In this document: positions 14,843 through 23,148 of the stretch, in pieces
Numbering within the stretch: position 1 is the first letter of the stretch
Layout: each line of letters opens with the position of its first letter
DNA from: Bryobacterales bacterium
Lineage (GTDB): Bacteria; Acidobacteriota; Terriglobia; Bryobacterales; Bryobacteraceae
Length of the DNA: 32,633 nucleotides
Direction: 5' to 3'
NCBI GenBank assembly: GCA_025462945.1
Contig: JAOAPO010000206.1
Coordinates: forward strand, 1-32,633
Position numbers and translations under genes: made by a program
Notes under the pieces: generated by a model
Databases searched by the model: none
The model's input: the letters and a program-made list of their open reading frames with translations, nothing else
What the model was told of the DNA's origin: nothing

Positions 14843-16188
14843 GGCGTGGTCCTTCCCGCGCGATTGCGGCGCATGGTTTTGATCCGGAACTGCTCCATTT
14901 GAGAGTTACGCGTTACCGACAGCGCGAACTCGGAGTTCTGAAACAGGGGCGAGGAGTCGAGCAGCTTCAACAGCGGGCCCGCCTGGTCCGCCTCTCCCGC
15001 GATCACCACGGAGTCCGTGAAGATTTCAACGGAGTTCGTCCACACCTGGGCTGGCAGCAGCTTCGTCAGTTCCGCGAGCACGTCCAGATCAGCCTGCGGT
15101 CTGCGCCGAATCTGATCCAGCATGTCCACCCGGGCTCGAGTCGCTGTGATCGCCTGTTCCAGTGACTGCGCCTGCTTCGCTGACGGCTCCAGCCGCCGGA
15201 CTTCCTCATTCAGGGCGGCCAGATAGTTACGACGTTCCACTGCGGGGTAGATCACGAACGCGCCCAGCAGCCCGATGGCCAGCAGGGCACCCAGCACTGC
15301 TGTCACCGCGTACTGGCGGCGTGCATTGGTCGCCCTGCGTTCTTTCGGAAGGAAGTTGGCGACCCTGGTGGTGAAAGGCGCGGATGCTGTCAGTGCCGTG
15401 GCCCACGCCAGCGGCGAGTAGTTCATGACCGTGATTGGAGAAGGTGCCGGCAGAGCATCGTCGAGACTGAGCGGCTGTGAATCGGCAGAAAGCCGCAACT
15501 CGGCGCGGGCCGCAGCTGCAACCCGTTCCGGAGATGCCGCCAGTTCGGCCGAATAGACCGCACGGGCGTCACTCTCGCCATAGACCTCAATGCGACCGCT
15601 GCTGCTGGTGAAACAGAGAAGAAAGGAAGCGGGCGCCGCACTCCAGATGCGTATTGCCGCATAGATGGCCGCCGAGGAGAAGGTGACTGCGGCCACTGGT
15701 ACGCCCGCTTCCGCAAAAAGCGTCTCCCAATAATCGAGGGACGCTCTGCGAACTATTCCGATGAGGACAGTATCAGGACGGGCCCGCAGCCACGACCAGG
15801 CCACTTCCTCATCGCCGTAAGGATGAAGTGTTTCGAGTTGAAGCTCCATCGCCGCCGGGATTTCCTTATCGGCAACGCCGGGCAACAGCACCGTCCGGAC
15901 GATGACCTCTTCGCGCGGGAGGGTGATGGTCGCAGCCAAATGGGGTTCGCCCACTGACGCCAGGAACTGCAGGAGTTCCGCGCCCCATTCAGCGGCAGCC
16001 CGGGTGCGGAAATCCCGTATCGTGACCGCCGCTTTCAGCTGCGGACTCGCGCTGCGTGAGCGCGCGACGGCGACGTCCAGCTGATCGCCGTTGACCGCGA
16101 CGCCGAGGCCCGTACCGAAGATCAGCCAGCTGGACACGCCTCGTTGCGTCCGGCCCGGCGACGCGACCACCGTTTCAGACGCGGTCAT
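14839..16188 (-). CDS. gspL: GspL/PilM-PilN-like T2SS inner-membrane protein
   Basis: GspL couples the cytoplasmic ATPase GspE to the periplasmic platform. The 449-residue protein has an actin-like cytoplasmic domain (about 20-275; FGTGLGVAVNGDQLDVAVARS, TITLPREEVIVRTVLLP, AAMELQLETLHPYG) of the GspL/PilM type. It then has a single membrane span at about 293-314, a coiled coil (about 318-365) and a PilN/GspL-like periplasmic domain (LDVLAELTKLLPAQVWTNSVEIFTDSVVIAGEA). It therefore matches the usual fused PilM+PilN layout of GspL. The ATG at 16188 lies inside the end of gspK (14-base overlap), and its TGA overlaps the gspM TTG start. Confidence 0.88.
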   Translation of the reverse strand: MTASETVVASPGRTQRGVSSWLIFGTGLGVAVNGDQLDVAVARSRSASPQLKAAVTIRDFRTRAAAEWGAELLQFLASVGEPHLAATITLPREEVIVRTVLLPGVADKEIPAAMELQLETLHPYGDEEVAWSWLRARPDTVLIGIVRRASLDYWETLFAEAGVPVAAVTFSSAAIYAAIRIWSAAPASFLLCFTSSSGRIEVYGESDARAVYSAELAASPERVAAAARAELRLSADSQPLSLDDALPAPSPITVMNYSPLAWATALTASAPFTTRVANFLPKERRATNARRQYAVTAVLGALLAIGLLGAFVIYPAVERRNYLAALNEEVRRLEPSAKQAQSLEQAITATRARVDMLDQIRRRPQADLDVLAELTKLLPAQVWTNSVEIFTDSVVIAGEADQAGPLLKLLDSSPLFQNSEFALSVTRNSQMEQFRIKTMRRNRAGRTTP

Positions 16189-17125
16189 ACCACCTCACGA
16201 CTTCAAAGCCAGGCGCTTTGCCGAAGCGATTGCCAGGAAGCCAGTACTTCACGAGCGCTGCTACGGAACGCCGCAGATCCGACAGGCGGCCATCCGCGAG
16301 CCGCATCCGCGCGGTGGCGCGCAACGTCAGCATGCTTCCGCCGAAGATTCCAAGGCGTCCGCCGACCGGCCCCAGCGACTTCTGCAACTCGGCCAGCTCT
16401 CTGTAGTCGGTGATCTCATGCTGCGCTCGGCTGCTCACCAGCGTCGTCGCATCTTCCGGAGACATCCCGATTGCGACCAAAGTCTCGCGCTTCGCAAAGT
16501 TCACGTCGATACTGCCACCCAGGCTGTTGGCCGAGATGCAGTCACGCAGCCCCGCCTTCGAACCATCGAGCGATGTTCCGTAGTAAAGATCGGGTGTGAT
16601 TCCGTGTACCAGCAATAATTCCTCGGTCTCTCTGAATGACGTATGTGCCGGCAGGAAAGACGGGACGCGCGTTAAATAGTACCCGTCAAAAAGGCCGGGG
16701 CGCTGCGGAGATACAGGCGTGCGCCAGTCCACGATGGCTGCAGCGGTCTCGGAAGCCCGGTCTTCCGGCTCGCCGAGTGCGATCAGCAGGCGCAACAACT
16801 CTTCGGGCGGTGAGTTGTTCAGACCCAGACGCGAGGTCTCCGGAATCATCTCGACCCTGACCTGGCCCGACGGAAAGGTGAAGTCGAAGGCTGTCATGCC
16901 GGGCTTGTAGTAGTCGCCACCCCACTGTCGATACAACAGCGCGCGATCAATGCCGCCCCGCGCCAGCAACACGGCTTTCACGTCTTCAACGTTGGTTCCG
17001 GCCCGCTCGGTCTCACCCCGGACGTTGTGCGCCACCGCCACACCGATTGCCGCCAGTGCCGCCGTCAGCCACAGCACGGTCAACAGTGCCGAACCACGCT
17101 GTGCGCTCTTAGTAGCCATCGGCAT
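16175..17125 (-). CDS. gspK: T2SS minor pseudopilin GspK
   Basis: GspK is the tip minor pseudopilin that with GspI and GspJ starts pseudopilus assembly. The 316-residue protein has a type-IV-prepilin-like N-terminus (KSAQRG followed by SALLTVLWLTAALAAIGVAVA). Cleavage is expected after Gly11 if the ATG at 17125 is used, or Gly9 from the ATG at 17119. Like known GspK proteins it lacks the Glu at +5. The large globular part shows GLNNSPPEELLRLLIALG and SIDVNFAKRETLVAIGMSPEDATTLV, helix-hairpin-helix-like segments typical of GspK. Its length, about twice that of other pseudopilins, is also typical. It overlaps gspJ by 17 bases and gspL by 14. Confidence 0.9.
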   Translation of the reverse strand: MPMATKSAQRGSALLTVLWLTAALAAIGVAVAHNVRGETERAGTNVEDVKAVLLARGGIDRALLYRQWGGDYYKPGMTAFDFTFPSGQVRVEMIPETSRLGLNNSPPEELLRLLIALGEPEDRASETAAAIVDWRTPVSPQRPGLFDGYYLTRVPSFLPAHTSFRETEELLLVHGITPDLYYGTSLDGSKAGLRDCISANSLGGSIDVNFAKRETLVAIGMSPEDATTLVSSRAQHEITDYRELAELQKSLGPVGGRLGIFGGSMLTLRATARMRLADGRLSDLRRSVAALVKYWLPGNRFGKAPGFEVVRWYDRV

Positions 17126-17849
17126 AAAGCCCCACCAAATCCCGGTTGATGTGAACCGGCACCGTCACGGTCGTCACGTGCACCTCAGACAGCGTCTTCT
17201 CGAGAGGCGCCATCTCGATCCGAACACCCAGCGGCATGATGTCACTCCGGATCCAGTCAGAACGCCACACGCGGAAAGGAGGCTCAGGCCGCGGCTCCAG
17301 ATATGAAAAGCGGCAATACGCCAGCCGGTCAGCCAGCACGAACGACTGCGCACCAGGCAGCACGGGCATGAACAGCGTCGTCGCCAGCCCGCTCGCCGGA
17401 TTCCGCGCCACGCCGGTCACCATCAGCCCCGCCTGCGCGGCACCCGTGTATGGCGTCTCGTTCACGATCAGCCGGACGCCGATGTTTCGATCCCCCGGAA
17501 TGACTTGCATGGCCGCAATCTGCGCACGCCCGCGAAACGATTCCTGCAGGGAGTACGAAGTCACGAACCGCATCGTCTCGGCCTCGAACTGCAGGAAGGG
17601 TAGGGAATTCACAACATCCGGGGACGGCCGCCAGTCCGCGCGAGTGACGATCATACCCGCGAACTCGTTCTCGATCAACTTCGCCGAATTCGAGACACGG
17701 CGGTTCCGCACCAAATGCTGGTCGGTCTTGTCCATTGTGTTCAGCGCGATCCGCATGGCAACGAGCACGCCGACTGACAGCAAACTCAGCAGCGACACCG
17801 CGATCAATATCTCGATGAGCGTTACGCCGGCCTGTGGTTTCAGTCTCAT
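17109..17849 (-). CDS. gspJ: T2SS minor pseudopilin GspJ
   Basis: The 246-residue prepilin has the leader MRLKPQAG followed by VTLIEILIAVSLLSLLSVG. That is a class III prepilin signal cleaved after Gly8, with Glu at +5 of the mature protein. The globular domain (about 45-246) carries the larger beta-rich insert expected for GspJ, including FRVWRSDWIRSDIMPLGVRIEM close to the C-terminus, a segment like the P-x-x-V-x-I/L part of T2SJ proteins. It overlaps gspI by four bases (ATGA) and gspK by 17, so it is part of the coupled minor-pseudopilin cluster H-I-J-K. Confidence 0.87.
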   Translation of the reverse strand: MRLKPQAGVTLIEILIAVSLLSLLSVGVLVAMRIALNTMDKTDQHLVRNRRVSNSAKLIENEFAGMIVTRADWRPSPDVVNSLPFLQFEAETMRFVTSYSLQESFRGRAQIAAMQVIPGDRNIGVRLIVNETPYTGAAQAGLMVTGVARNPASGLATTLFMPVLPGAQSFVLADRLAYCRFSYLEPRPEPPFRVWRSDWIRSDIMPLGVRIEMAPLEKTLSEVHVTTVTVPVHINRDLVGLYADGY

Positions 17850-18262
17850 TGCTGCACGGGGATGCGCGCCTGTCGGTAGCCTTCAACGCGAAGAGTCCGG
17901 CGATTGCCACCCGCCGGCTTCCACCAAACCTCCAGCGCTACCTCCTGAAGGATTTCAGAGCCGGGGCCCGACTCCGGACGCACTTCAAACGGCTTTGTAG
18001 CCGCGCGCCAGCCAGCTACTGCACCGCCCGCCGTATCGGCATCGAAGGACCCTTCCACGGTACCCGTGAACGGAAGCGACACGTCCAGCAGCAATTCGTT
18101 CATCTTGTTCCGCGCCAGCATTGCAGCCCGGTCATGCTCGGCCAGCCTCGCGGCATTCCGCACCGACTGCGACAACCCCACCAGCAGCGTCGTCACCGCA
18201 ATGCCCATGATCAGGGTTGCGACCAGCACTTCCAGAAGGCTGAACCCGGCGCGACGGCTCAC
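17846..18262 (-). CDS. gspI: T2SS minor pseudopilin GspI
   Basis: The 138-residue prepilin has a very short leader (MSRRAG) then FSLLEVLVATLIMGIAVTTLL, cleaved after Gly6, with Glu at +5. A helix continues (NAARLAEHDRAAMLARNKMNELL), as in GspI, where an Ala-x-x-x-A-x-N-K/Q motif is common. The globular region ends with LRVEGYRQARIPVQQ, a plausible final strand. The start is a GTG at 18262 that overlaps the gspH stop (GTGA). Order and size support GspI rather than GspH or GspJ. Confidence 0.85.
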   Translation of the reverse strand: MSRRAGFSLLEVLVATLIMGIAVTTLLVGLSQSVRNAARLAEHDRAAMLARNKMNELLLDVSLPFTGTVEGSFDADTAGGAVAGWRAATKPFEVRPESGPGSEILQEVALEVWWKPAGGNRRTLRVEGYRQARIPVQQ

Positions 18263-18717
18263 GGCTTCACCTCGACACGTTCGATCTTCGGCACCGCCGT
18301 TACCGGATCAATTCGAATCCGCCGTCGCGCACCCTTCTCGTTCTTCAGCACGAGGTCGATCAAGGGGAAAGCTCCGCCCGGATACACCACATACCGCCGA
18401 GCGGTCTCGCCCTCGATGGTGATCCCCGGCGGCAGATCCAGTTCCGCAGCCGGCTTCGTTCCCGACGCCGCAGTAAAGACCGCAACGCGATTCAACGCGG
18501 GCTCCACTACAATCGCAGCCGCCTGTTCCCGACGTTCCACCCGATTCAGAGCGCTCGTGAAGAAACTTGCCGCATCGCCAGCGGAGGAACTCAGCCGCAC
18601 CCCTGCCAGTCCCGAGACCAGCGATGGAAACGACACGCTCGCAATGGCGGCGATGATCGAGACCACGATCATCATCTCGAGGAGGGTAACCCCTCGTCTA
18701 CTTCCAGCTGGCAACAT
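18259..18717 (-). CDS. gspH: T2SS minor pseudopilin GspH
   Basis: The 152-residue prepilin has leader MLPAGSRRG and hydrophobic helix VTLLEMMIVVSIIAAIASVSFP, cleaved after Gly9, with Glu at +5. A GspH/FimT-like segment follows (SSSAGDAASFFTSALNRVERREQAAAIVV), in which an A-x-x-R helix leads into the first strand. The beta-rich globular part ends with IRIDPVTAVPKIERV. It overlaps gspG by 20 bases and gspI by four. It is probably a minor pseudopilin of the tip complex. Confidence 0.85.
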   Translation of the reverse strand: MLPAGSRRGVTLLEMMIVVSIIAAIASVSFPSLVSGLAGVRLSSSAGDAASFFTSALNRVERREQAAAIVVEPALNRVAVFTAASGTKPAAELDLPPGITIEGETARRYVVYPGGAFPLIDLVLKNEKGARRRIRIDPVTAVPKIERVEVKP

Positions 18718-19135
18718 CAGCGTTCAGGTCGGTCCCGCCCGGCTGCCCATCCGCGCCGTAGCTGATGATGTCCGGCTCATCGCCGTGGTCGCCCGGATAC
18801 TTGTAGACGTAAGCATGCCCCCACGGATCGTTCCCCAGGTCCTTCACCAGATACGGACCATGCCACTGATCGACGCCGGCTGGTTGCAGCCGCAGCGCAG
18901 GCAACCCGAGTTCCTGCGTTGGAAAAATGCCGGTGTCGAGCTTGTACTGACCCAGCGCGAGCTGGATATCCGAGATCTGCTGCTTCGCCGCCACCACGCG
19001 AGCCTGATCGCCCCGATGCAGTAAACGCGGTCCCACGATCGCCGCAAACAAGGCAATGATCGTGACCACCACCAGCATCTCAATCAGCGTGACGCCCGCC
19101 CGTCGATTCCTTCTCCGGTTGTCTCTTTGTTTCAA
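18698..19135 (-). CDS. gspG: T2SS major pseudopilin GspG
   Basis: GspG builds the pseudopilus shaft. From the TTG at 19135 the product has 145 residues: leader MKQRDNRRRNRRAG, cleavage after Gly14, then VTLIEMLVVVTIIALFAAIVGP with Glu at +5. The GspG globular signature is clear: AAKQQISDIQLALGQYKLDTGIFPTQELGL, then HGPYLVKDLGNDPWGHAYVYKYPGDHG, then DIISYGADGQPGGTDLNADVASW, the calcium-binding loop region. The TTG is preferred because AGGAG (19143-19147) sits seven bases upstream. An ATG at 19159 would overlap gspF and give an unusually long leader. The single GspG gene of the operon fits the major-subunit role. Confidence 0.93.
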   Translation of the reverse strand: MKQRDNRRRNRRAGVTLIEMLVVVTIIALFAAIVGPRLLHRGDQARVVAAKQQISDIQLALGQYKLDTGIFPTQELGLPALRLQPAGVDQWHGPYLVKDLGNDPWGHAYVYKYPGDHGDEPDIISYGADGQPGGTDLNADVASWK

Positions 19136-19142
19136 GCCAGAT

Positions 19143-19147
19143 CTCCT
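19143..19147 (-). promoter_or_regulatory. Ribosome binding site deciding the gspG start
   Basis: AGGAG on the minus strand, seven bases before the TTG at 19135. It overlaps the TAG stop of gspF (19146-19148). It favours the TTG over the upstream ATG at 19159, which has no such site. Confidence 0.65.
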
Positions 19148-20357
19148 AAATTGCGACATCGTTGATACTCGTGATCGCGATCAACATACTTAACACCAGA
19201 GCGCCCACGATGATTCCCATCACGAGGATCACCAGCGGCTCGAACACTGAGGTAAAACGCCGGATCGCAACGCGCGTCTCTTCCTCGCAAATATCGGCCA
19301 GACGCGTGAACATCGCATCGAGCTTGCCGGTCTCTTCACCCACCGTCAGCAAGTGCGCCGTCAGTGGCGGGAACATTTTCGTCCGGCCTAACGGTCCGGA
19401 AATCCCTTCGCCGCGCTTGACGCCTCGCGCGACTTCCGTCAACGAGTTGGCCATACGCGAGTTTGACAAAATGCCCGCTGAAATCTGCAGCGCCTGCACC
19501 AGCGGCACCGTGCTTGCCACCAGCGTGCCCATCGCCCGAGCGAATCGCGCCGTCTCCGCCTTCCGCAGCGCATCGCCCAGAATCGGAATCTTCAGCCGCG
19601 TGCCATCCCACCACAAACGGCCCTCCGCCGTCTGCGTGTACGTCCTGAATGCCACGGCAGAACCCACGATCGCAAGCCCGACCACCCAGCCCCAGTTCTG
19701 CACGATCTTGCTGGCTTCCAGCATGATCAGCGTCGGCACCGGGATCTTCATCCGCCCGTCGTCGAAGACGCTGGCGAACCGCGGCACTACGAAATCCAGC
19801 AGAACGAAGATAGACCCGGCACCCACGAACGCCAGCAGTCCAGGGTAGATCAGCGACGAGATGATGTAGCCGCGCAGCTCGTCCCGAGACCGCTCGAACC
19901 CCGACAGTCGCTCGAAAATCTGGCCCAGGCTGCCCGAAGCCTCACCCGCCCGAACCATGTTCACGAACAGATCAGAAAAATAAGTCGGATGCCCGGCCAG
20001 CGCATCTGCCAGCGACTTGCCGCCCTTGATCGCGCGCAGTATGTCGGACACAATGGCACGGAACGAAGGCTTTGTCGTTAACTCGGTCGCGATCCCCAGG
20101 GCGCGATCCAGCGGCACTCCGGAATTCAGCAGCGTCGACAGCTCCTGCGTAAAGAACAGAACGTCCTTCCGCGACGAGTTGAACTCCGGCATCTTGAACT
20201 GAAAGCCGGACTTCTTCCCCTCACCCACATAAACCGGAGTCAGCCCCTGCCGCCGCAACTCACGCGCAGCCAGTGTCGTCGTCTCGGCTGCCAGAGTCCC
20301 CGTGCGGACCTTGCCATCGGAAGCAACCGCGCGGTAGTGGAACGTCGTGGACGCCAT
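19146..20357 (-). CDS. gspF: T2SS inner-membrane platform protein GspF
   Basis: GspF is the polytopic platform protein that contacts GspE and the pseudopilins. The 403-residue product shows the family layout: an N-terminal domain (FHYRAVASDGKVRTGTLAAET, ARELRRQGLTPVYV), then two copies of the T2SSF domain at about 70-190 and 270-395. Each has the LSTLLNSGVPLDRAL or MGTLVASTVPLVQALQ opening and a GEASGSLGQIFERL or GEETGKLDAMFTRLA motif. Membrane spans lie near 165-190, 220-240 and 370-395. Length is normal. The ATG at 20357 follows the gspE stop by four bases. Confidence 0.95.
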   Translation of the reverse strand: MASTTFHYRAVASDGKVRTGTLAAETTTLAARELRRQGLTPVYVGEGKKSGFQFKMPEFNSSRKDVLFFTQELSTLLNSGVPLDRALGIATELTTKPSFRAIVSDILRAIKGGKSLADALAGHPTYFSDLFVNMVRAGEASGSLGQIFERLSGFERSRDELRGYIISSLIYPGLLAFVGAGSIFVLLDFVVPRFASVFDDGRMKIPVPTLIMLEASKIVQNWGWVVGLAIVGSAVAFRTYTQTAEGRLWWDGTRLKIPILGDALRKAETARFARAMGTLVASTVPLVQALQISAGILSNSRMANSLTEVARGVKRGEGISGPLGRTKMFPPLTAHLLTVGEETGKLDAMFTRLADICEEETRVAIRRFTSVFEPLVILVMGIIVGALVLSMLIAITSINDVAI

Positions 20358-20361
20358 CAGC

Positions 20362-22008
20362 CTAGAATTCCTGCGTCACGCGAGTCACTTCAGAGGCCGT
20401 CGTCCCGCCGCTGCTGACCTTGGCCCAGCCGTCTTCCCGAAGATTCCGCATACCATTGCGCCGCGCTGCTTCCGTCAGACGCGAGGCATCCGCGCCCGCC
20501 ATGACCAGGTGGCGCAGTTCGTCGTTCATCTCCATCAGTTCGAAGATGCCCGCGCGCCCGCGATACCCCGACCCGCTGCATTCCTCGCAACCGCGACCCC
20601 GGTAAGTCTCGATCTCTTCGCCGAACGGAGTCAATGAGCGCCCCGCCACCTCTTTGCAATTCGCGCAGATAAGCCGCACCAGGCGCTGCGCCAGCACCGC
20701 CACCACAGACGACGAAATCAGGTAATTCTCCACGCCCATGTCTGTCAGCCGCGTCACGGCACTCGGCGCGTCATTGGTATGCAGTGTGGAGTAAACGAAG
20801 TGCCCTGTCAGCGCTGAGCGAATCGCAATATCCGCGGTTTCACGATCACGAATTTCGCCGATCATAATGACGTCCGGATCCTGCCGAACGATATGCCGGA
20901 TCCCGGCCGCGAACGTCAGCCCAATGGCCGGATTCACGTGGATTTGGTTGATCCCGTCCATCTGGTACTCCACTGGATCCTCAATCGTGATGATCTTCTT
21001 GTCCGGCAGGTTGATGAGCTTCAGCGCCGAGTACAGCGTAGTCGATTTGCCGCTGCCGGTCGGCCCGGTGACCATGAAGATCCCGTGGGGCAGGGAAGTG
21101 TAGTACTCCATCCGCCGCAGCATGAAGTCGTCGAAACCAAGCCGCTTCAGGTCGTAGAAATCGCCGGCCGAGCGATCTAAGATACGCATGACAACGCTCT
21201 CACCGAAAAGTGTCGGCAGCGTGGAAACACGAAGGTCCACCTCGCGGCCCAGAATCCTCAGCTTGATACGACCGTCCTGCGGCAGCCTGCGTTCCGCGAT
21301 GTTCAGCTTCGCCATCAGCTTGAGGCGCGAGATGATCGCCGCCTTGAATTCGCGCGGTGGCGGGTCCTGATTGAAGAGCACGCCGTCCACTCGGAAGCGA
21401 ACACGAAACTCTTTATCGAAGGGCTCAATATGGATATCCGACGCACGCTTTTCCACGGCCTGCGCGATCATCGCATTCACCAGCCGAATGACGGGCGCTT
21501 CGCTCGCCATGTCGCGAAGATGTTCCAGATCATCTTCATCGACGGCATCGAAACCAGCCGTCGCCGACCGCGCGCCGCCATCGGCATAGTAGCGGTCGAT
21601 CGCGTCCAGAATCTCTTGCTCCGTAGCCAGCTGCGGAACCACTTCCAGCTTCGAAAATGCCCGAATTGCACTGATCGTTTCGAAGTCGAGCGGATCGGCC
21701 ATCGCGACCAGCAGCGACCCGTCTTCCACGGCCAGTGGAAACACCAGCGACTGCCTCAGGAAACGCGTGGACATGCCTTCTGTCTCCGGGCCGGCATGAG
21801 GTGCCGCGATACGCGCGATGCTCAACCCGAGCTGATCAGACAGCGCGCCGATCAGATCGCGCTGGGCGAGGTACCCCATATCGACAAGGATTTTTCCGAC
21901 CTTGTCGCCGCGCTCCCGCTGCAGCTCCAGGGCACGTTCCAGATCCTCGGGCCCAATCAGCCCTCGCTCGATCAGCAGCTGTCCCAGAGGGGTTGCGGAT
22001 GCGGTCAA
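20362..22008 (-). CDS. gspE: T2SS assembly ATPase GspE
   Basis: GspE is the cytoplasmic hexameric ATPase that powers pseudopilus extension. The 548-residue protein has an N1E-type domain (about 5-75 and on to 145; GQLLIERGLIGPEDLERALELQ) and a catalytic domain from about 170. Visible motifs: Walker A GPTGSGKST with Lys321, Asp box ITIEDPVEYQ (341-350), Walker B IMIGEIRDRETAD with Glu385, and His box GHFVYSTLHTNDAP. The GspE zinc motif is complete: C448, C451, C474, C477. The start is a TTG at 22008, one base after the stop of the preceding gene. It could in principle be a PilB-type ATPase, but gene order settles GspE. Confidence 0.95.
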   Translation of the reverse strand: MTASATPLGQLLIERGLIGPEDLERALELQRERGDKVGKILVDMGYLAQRDLIGALSDQLGLSIARIAAPHAGPETEGMSTRFLRQSLVFPLAVEDGSLLVAMADPLDFETISAIRAFSKLEVVPQLATEQEILDAIDRYYADGGARSATAGFDAVDEDDLEHLRDMASEAPVIRLVNAMIAQAVEKRASDIHIEPFDKEFRVRFRVDGVLFNQDPPPREFKAAIISRLKLMAKLNIAERRLPQDGRIKLRILGREVDLRVSTLPTLFGESVVMRILDRSAGDFYDLKRLGFDDFMLRRMEYYTSLPHGIFMVTGPTGSGKSTTLYSALKLINLPDKKIITIEDPVEYQMDGINQIHVNPAIGLTFAAGIRHIVRQDPDVIMIGEIRDRETADIAIRSALTGHFVYSTLHTNDAPSAVTRLTDMGVENYLISSSVVAVLAQRLVRLICANCKEVAGRSLTPFGEEIETYRGRGCEECSGSGYRGRAGIFELMEMNDELRHLVMAGADASRLTEAARRNGMRNLREDGWAKVSSGGTTASEVTRVTQEF

Positions 22009-22009
22009 G

Positions 22010-22549
22010 CTAGAGTTCCTGCTCGTCGAAGAGCTTCGCGAACTCCGTGCCGCTGAGCTTCTTCGCTGCCGCGTCCAGCAACTGCTGCTTTGATGCGGTC
22101 ATCACGATCCGCCTGGGCAAATCCCGCGAATTTTCCCATTTGTAGTTGAACAGGAACGCTTCCATCACGATGCGCTCATTGGCCGGGAGACCGGTCAGCG
22201 TCTTGCTCGCCCCCAGCATCAGGCTGCGCATCTCGGCCTTCAGTGTCTCCACCTTACGCGTTTTGCGATCGTGCATCGCGGCGACTTCGCCGTCGGCAAG
22301 CGCCGGCTTGAACGGCGACAGGTTCAACGGAGAAACCAGCACCAGATTCATCTCCACGCTGAACACCGCGCCATAGCCGTCCAGATACGTGCCCCGCGCA
22401 GTCCCCAAAAGATCGTATGGATCGTTCACGCCCGAACGGAACTTGTCATTGATTGAGGCCTCCACGGCCCGCAGCGAAGCCAGTGAAACCGGCGACTCCA
22501 CAGCCGCAAAACAGACGCTCGCCAGTACGGCCAGCAGTACGGGCTTCAT
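22010..22549 (-). CDS. Exported protein of unknown function between anti-sigma factor and gspE
   Basis: The 179-residue product has an N-terminal signal (MKPVLLAVLASVCFAAVES), then a mixed alpha/beta region with TARGTYLDGYGAVFSVEMNLVLVSPLNLSPFKP and a long charged helix (DRKTRKVETLKAEMRSLMLGASKTL). It ends in a helical tail (KQQLLDAAAKKLSGTEFAKLFDEQEL). I recognise no named family. It overlaps the anti-sigma gene by four bases (ATGA) and precedes gspE by one base, so it is made with both. A periplasmic role linking envelope sensing to the secretion machine is a guess from position. The longer open frame up to 22927 is a shadow of the anti-sigma gene. Confidence 0.75.
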   Translation of the reverse strand: MKPVLLAVLASVCFAAVESPVSLASLRAVEASINDKFRSGVNDPYDLLGTARGTYLDGYGAVFSVEMNLVLVSPLNLSPFKPALADGEVAAMHDRKTRKVETLKAEMRSLMLGASKTLTGLPANERIVMEAFLFNYKWENSRDLPRRIVMTASKQQLLDAAAKKLSGTEFAKLFDEQEL

Positions 22550-23148
22550 TGTCCCGACCCCACTGATGGCGCTTCCAGAGACGCCAGCGATGTATAGGCG
22601 CCCATGCGCTTCTGCATCACCTCCACTGTCTCCTGCATCGTCACGAGCAAGGCCTGGTGTTCGCGCTGGTGCTTTGTCTCGGCTGCGGCCAGTGCCACGG
22701 ACGCCTGCCGCGCATCTTCCTGATGCACCTGAACCACGGCCTTCTTTACCGCGGCGTCGATCTGCTGCGAAACATCCACCGGAGCGGCGGTCGAAGAGGC
22801 TACCACGGTTCGCACTTCTACAGGGCGCTTCACCGCCGAGAACACAATCGCCCCGGCCAGCAAACAGGCCGCCGCAAAGCCAGCCTGTGTCCGCGAGGCG
22901 AAGAAGCCCCTGAAGAACCGGCCCCATGGCGACGGGTCAAACAGCTTGTCCGATACGAACGCAATACGTTGCGGAATCTCGCGATCCGGCACCGAGCGCA
23001 GCGCCGCTGTCGTCAGTTGAATGGAATGCAGTTCCGCTGCACATTCCAAACAGCTCTCCACATGCCCTTCCATCGCCACTCGATCCGCTCCCGCAAGCTC
23101 GTCGAAGGCATAATCCCGGAGCGCCTCGCTCCGCGCACAACTGTTCAT
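22546..23148 (-). CDS. Membrane anti-sigma factor with zinc-finger-type N-terminus
   Basis: The 200-residue protein has an N-terminal anti-sigma (zf-HC2/ZAS-like) domain: C4, then H29, C33 and C36 in HVESCLECAAEL, a ligand set like the H-x3-C-x2-C of zinc-binding anti-sigma factors. One membrane span follows at about 88-105. The periplasmic part is an unusually long predicted coiled coil (about 125-185) ending without a known sensor domain. It overlaps the ECF sigma gene by four bases (ATGA), the classic cognate pair arrangement, so it probably holds that sigma factor inactive at the membrane. Downstream it overlaps the unknown exported protein gene, also as ATGA. The signal sensed is unknown. 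Confidence 0.87.
   Translation of the reverse strand: MNSCARSEALRDYAFDELAGADRVAMEGHVESCLECAAELHSIQLTTAALRSVPDREIPQRIAFVSDKLFDPSPWGRFFRGFFASRTQAGFAAACLLAGAIVFSAVKRPVEVRTVVASSTAAPVDVSQQIDAAVKKAVVQVHQEDARQASVALAAAETKHQREHQALLVTMQETVEVMQKRMGAYTSLASLEAPSVGSGQ

Noticed and set aside
22550-22927. 5' extension of the unknown exported protein
   Set aside because: It is an out-of-frame shadow of the anti-sigma gene; the ATG at 22549 begins a proper signal peptide and forms an ATGA overlap.
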